DNA of 64,000 nt, from positions 1-64,000 of the forward strand of contig JAGDMF010000011.1 in the NCBI GenBank assembly GCA_017860455.1, written 5' to 3'. The translations under genes were made by a program, and so were the position numbers. The stretch is from Bacteroidota bacterium (GTDB taxonomy: Bacteria > Bacteroidota > Bacteroidia > Bacteroidales > WCHB1-69). Shown here in pieces: positions 61,535-64,000 of this stretch. The notes beneath the pieces are model-generated. The model was not told the origin of the DNA, made no database searches, and saw nothing but the letters and a program-made list of their open reading frames with translations. Each line of letters begins with the position of its first letter. The stretch's first letter is position 1.

Positions 61535-64000
61535 TTATGCAATAGAGCACCCTTTTTCGATCACTTTTTGAATGGCAGCTTCCATCCCATTAATATTTTT
61601 ACCACCTGCAGTTGCTAAGTTCGGTTGTCCACCACCACCACCCTGGATTAAAGCAGCAGCTTCACGTACCAATTGAGAGGCGTTCATCCCTTTTTCAACT
61701 AAATCATCCGATAAAGCAACTATCAAATTGGGCTTTTCACCATTAATGGATCCAAAAACGACCAAAAGGTTTTCAGTATGATTTTTAATTTTATAGGCAG
61801 CTTGTTTCATGATCTCAGGTAAAAGATCACTATTATGACGAATCACATGCATACCATTGATCTCTAGTATATGGTTAATCATCTCTTTAGCAAAGTGTTG
61901 GATCTTCTCTTGTTGATACTCTTCCACCTCTTTTTTCAAACGATCGGTTTCTTCGTTCATTTTTTGGATCGCTCCCATGATGTTAGGAGAAGCAAAAAAT
62001 CCTTTCAAATCATTAACTAATTTAATGTTTTCATTGATAAAGATTTCAGCTTGTTTTCCGGAGATCGCTTCAATACGTCTGATCCCTGCAGCAATCGCAC
62101 TTTCAGATACAATTTTTATATACCCGATATTTCCGGTTGCTGAAGTATGTGTACCTCCACACAACTCAATAGATTCCCCAAAACGGATCACTCTTACATG
62201 ATCACCATATTTTTCTCCGAATAGTGCCATCGCACCCATCCCTTTCGCTTCCTCAATAGGAAGATTTTCAAAGATATCAACTGAAGTGTTATCACGAACC
62301 AATTGATTGACAATCATTTCCACTTCGGCCAATTGTTCATCGGTTACTTTTGAGAAGTGAGAGAAGTCAAAACGGAAACGCTCGTGAGAAACATAAGAAC
62401 CTTTTTGTTCCACATGTTTCCCCACCACTTTACGTAAAGCGTAATGGAGTAGGTGAGTAGCAGAGTGGTTATTCTGAGTGGCAATCCGATTCTCTTTATT
62501 TACTACAGCAGTAAAGGTTGTAGAAAGATTATCAGGAAGTGTTGGGGCAATATGTACGATTAAGTTATTTTCTTTAATGGTATTGGTGATCTCAATTTTT
62601 TCATTGATGCTCATCAAAACACCGGTGTCACCCACTTGTCCGCCCGATTCAGCATAAAATGGAGTTTTATCTAATACCAGTTGATAAAATTGTTTCCCTT
62701 TTGATTTCACCAGGCGATATTTTACAATTTTGGATTCTGCTTCAAGAGTATGATAACCAACGAATTGAGTAGGATTGGAATCTGAGATCAGTTCAACCCA
62801 ATCTTCGGTTTCAATAGTTGCAGCAGCTCTGGAGCGGGTTTTTTGTTCTTCAAGCCCTTTTTGGAATCCTTCCATATCAACGGTTAGATTCTTTTCAGAT
62901 GCTAAAAGCTGGGTTAAATCGATTGGAAAACCGTAAGTATCAAATAGTTCGAATGCAAATGGACCCTCGATTTGATTCCCGTTTAATTTTTGACAGTAGT
63001 TCTCAAATTTTTGGATTCCGTTTGCCAACGTTTTCAAGAAAGAGTTTTCCTCTTCGCGGATTACTCGTTCGATCAATATTTGTTGTGCTTTGAGTTCAGT
63101 GAATTGTTCCCCCATTTGAGCTACTAGGTCAGCTACCAAACTCCAGATAAATGGTTCATTAAAGCCAAGGAAGGTGTATCCGTAGCGGATCGCACGTCTT
63201 AGGATTCTGCGGATTACGTAACCAGCTCCGGTATTAGAGGGTAGTTGTCCATCAGCAATAGCAAAACTAACCGCTCTTAAATGGTCGGCGATAACACGCA
63301 TCGCTATATTAACGGGTTCTTCAATACCATATTTTTTTCCTGAAATTTGAGCAATTTTTTGAATCAAAGGTTGGAAAACATCTGTATCATAGTTTGATTT
63401 TTTCCCTTGAACTGCCATACAAAGACGCTCAAATCCCATTCCGGTATCCACATGACTGGCTGCTAATTTTTGTAATTCACCGGATGCTAAGCGGTTATAT
63501 TGAATAAACACTAAGTTCCAGATTTCCACAACTAATGGATTATCCTTATTGACTAAAGTAGCACCGTTAACAGCTTTTCTTTCTTGATCATCACGAAGGT
63601 CAATATGAATTTCAGAGCAAGGACCGCAAGGACCGCTGTCGCCCATTTCCCAGAAGTTATCTTTTTTATTTCCGTATAGGATTCTATCTTCAGGAAGGTG
63701 TTTTTTCCAGAAGTTACGTGCTTCGAAATCCTCTTCGGTGCCATCTTTTTGATCCCCTTCGAAAACGGTAGCATACAAACGATTAGGGTCTAATTTCATC
63801 TTTTCGGTTAAGAACTCCCACGCCCAGTTGATCGCATCCTCTTTAAAGTAGTTTCCAAAAGACCAGTTTCCCAACATTTCAAACATAGTATGGTGATAGG
63901 TGTCTTTTCCAACTTCCTCTAAATCATTATGTTTACCGGAAACTCTTAAGCATTTTTGAGTATCCGCGATTCTGGAGAATTTAACGGGTTGATTTCCCAA
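61535..64000 (-). CDS. alaS: Alanine--tRNA ligase, 5' end outside the window
   Basis: 821 residues are present; about 50 N-terminal residues lie beyond position 64000. The visible part starts in the catalytic domain (NQPVKFSRIADTQKCLRVSGKHNDLEEVGKDTYHHTMFEMLGNWSFG) and has GDSGPCGPCSEIHIDLR. The editing domain has HNHSATHLLHYALRKVVG and CGGTHTSATG. The C-terminal DHHA1-type segment has QGGGGGQPNLATAGGKN. It charges tRNA-Ala and clears mischarged Ser/Gly. The first ORF codon is an internal TTG, not the true start. Confidence 0.97.
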   Translation of the reverse strand: MGNQPVKFSRIADTQKCLRVSGKHNDLEEVGKDTYHHTMFEMLGNWSFGNYFKEDAINWAWEFLTEKMKLDPNRLYATVFEGDQKDGTEEDFEARNFWKKHLPEDRILYGNKKDNFWEMGDSGPCGPCSEIHIDLRDDQERKAVNGATLVNKDNPLVVEIWNLVFIQYNRLASGELQKLAASHVDTGMGFERLCMAVQGKKSNYDTDVFQPLIQKIAQISGKKYGIEEPVNIAMRVIADHLRAVSFAIADGQLPSNTGAGYVIRRILRRAIRYGYTFLGFNEPFIWSLVADLVAQMGEQFTELKAQQILIERVIREEENSFLKTLANGIQKFENYCQKLNGNQIEGPFAFELFDTYGFPIDLTQLLASEKNLTVDMEGFQKGLEEQKTRSRAAATIETEDWVELISDSNPTQFVGYHTLEAESKIVKYRLVKSKGKQFYQLVLDKTPFYAESGGQVGDTGVLMSINEKIEITNTIKENNLIVHIAPTLPDNLSTTFTAVVNKENRIATQNNHSATHLLHYALRKVVGKHVEQKGSYVSHERFRFDFSHFSKVTDEQLAEVEMIVNQLVRDNTSVDIFENLPIEEAKGMGAMALFGEKYGDHVRVIRFGESIELCGGTHTSATGNIGYIKIVSESAIAAGIRRIEAISGKQAEIFINENIKLVNDLKGFFASPNIMGAIQKMNEETDRLKKEVEEYQQEKIQHFAKEMINHILEINGMHVIRHNSDLLPEIMKQAAYKIKNHTENLLVVFGSINGEKPNLIVALSDDLVEKGMNASQLVREAAALIQGGGGGQPNLATAGGKNINGMEAAIQKVIEKGCSIA

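Noticed and set aside
1-64000. Mobile elements, prophage, integrase or attachment sites around the CRISPR locus.
   Set aside because: No transposase, integrase or terminal inverted repeat was found. The two tRNA genes have no duplicated 3' ends nearby that I could see.

Overview
The window comes from an AT-rich member of the Bacteroidota (Bacteroidetes), probably a Bacteroidales-like or related free-living lineage. The evidence is the TTG-N19..21-TAnnTTTG promoters in front of many genes, weak use of Shine-Dalgarno sites, type IX secretion sorting domains, families typical of the phylum (DUF4837, DUF6089, tandem OmpH/Skp genes, Rho with a long N-terminal extension), and the class II gene content. 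I see no transposase, integrase, prophage or plasmid gene. Apart from the CRISPR locus and the gene-poor block beside it, this looks like ordinary chromosome.

Region 1 (1-9.25 kb) is a type II-C CRISPR-Cas locus. A CRISPR array enters from the left edge: 40 complete 47-bp repeats, one partial repeat and 40 spacers. It is followed by cas2, cas1 and a 1548-aa cas9, all on the minus strand. A tracrRNA gene on the plus strand lies just upstream of cas9. Every repeat contains a complete Bacteroidetes promoter pointing rightwards, so each crRNA could be transcribed from its own start. The last repeat is followed by a degenerate inverted half-repeat that can form a long hairpin. The predicted cas9 promoter lies beyond the tracrRNA gene, so the cas9 leader would be antisense to tracrRNA. 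About 190 bp further on is a second small-RNA-like unit with a promoter box and terminator. It carries a stretch resembling the CRISPR repeat and partly complementary to the tracrRNA anti-repeat.

Region 2 (9.25-13.7 kb) starts with about 1 kb without genes. It holds a GC-rich structured block and long 7-bp tandem repeats, one of them telomere-like. Then come a secreted SIMPL-domain protein with an 8-bp tandem repeat against its promoter, a secreted beta-propeller protein, and an anti-sigma/ECF sigma pair.

Region 3 (13.7-24 kb) carries a DUF1801 protein, a DUF4837 lipoprotein, a second ECF sigma factor with a membrane protein ending in a T9SS type B domain, and then a minus-strand envelope cluster: DUF6089 protein, uppS, bamA and three OmpH/Skp chaperone genes. 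The infC-rpmI-rplT operon follows, with infC apparently starting at AUC.

Region 4 (24-39 kb) is housekeeping: dihydroorotase, xseA, a PHP phosphatase, a cold-shock protein, mutS2, cinA, a PfkB kinase, prmA, a PepSY-like secreted protein, a Fur-fold regulator without metal ligands divergent from purC, a PlsC-type acyltransferase, tRNA-Arg, rpsP and a lipoprotein.

Region 5 (39-50.1 kb) has three T9SS-secreted proteins (two of them paralogous Asp-box propellers), der, yicC, an ExbB/ExbD motor operon with an extra membrane protein, and tRNA-Ser.

Region 6 (50.1-64 kb) has an aminotransferase, an L,D-transpeptidase overlapping an M64 peptidase, phosphate butyryltransferase, a conserved secreted protein, rho, uvrA and a 5'-truncated alaS running off the right edge.
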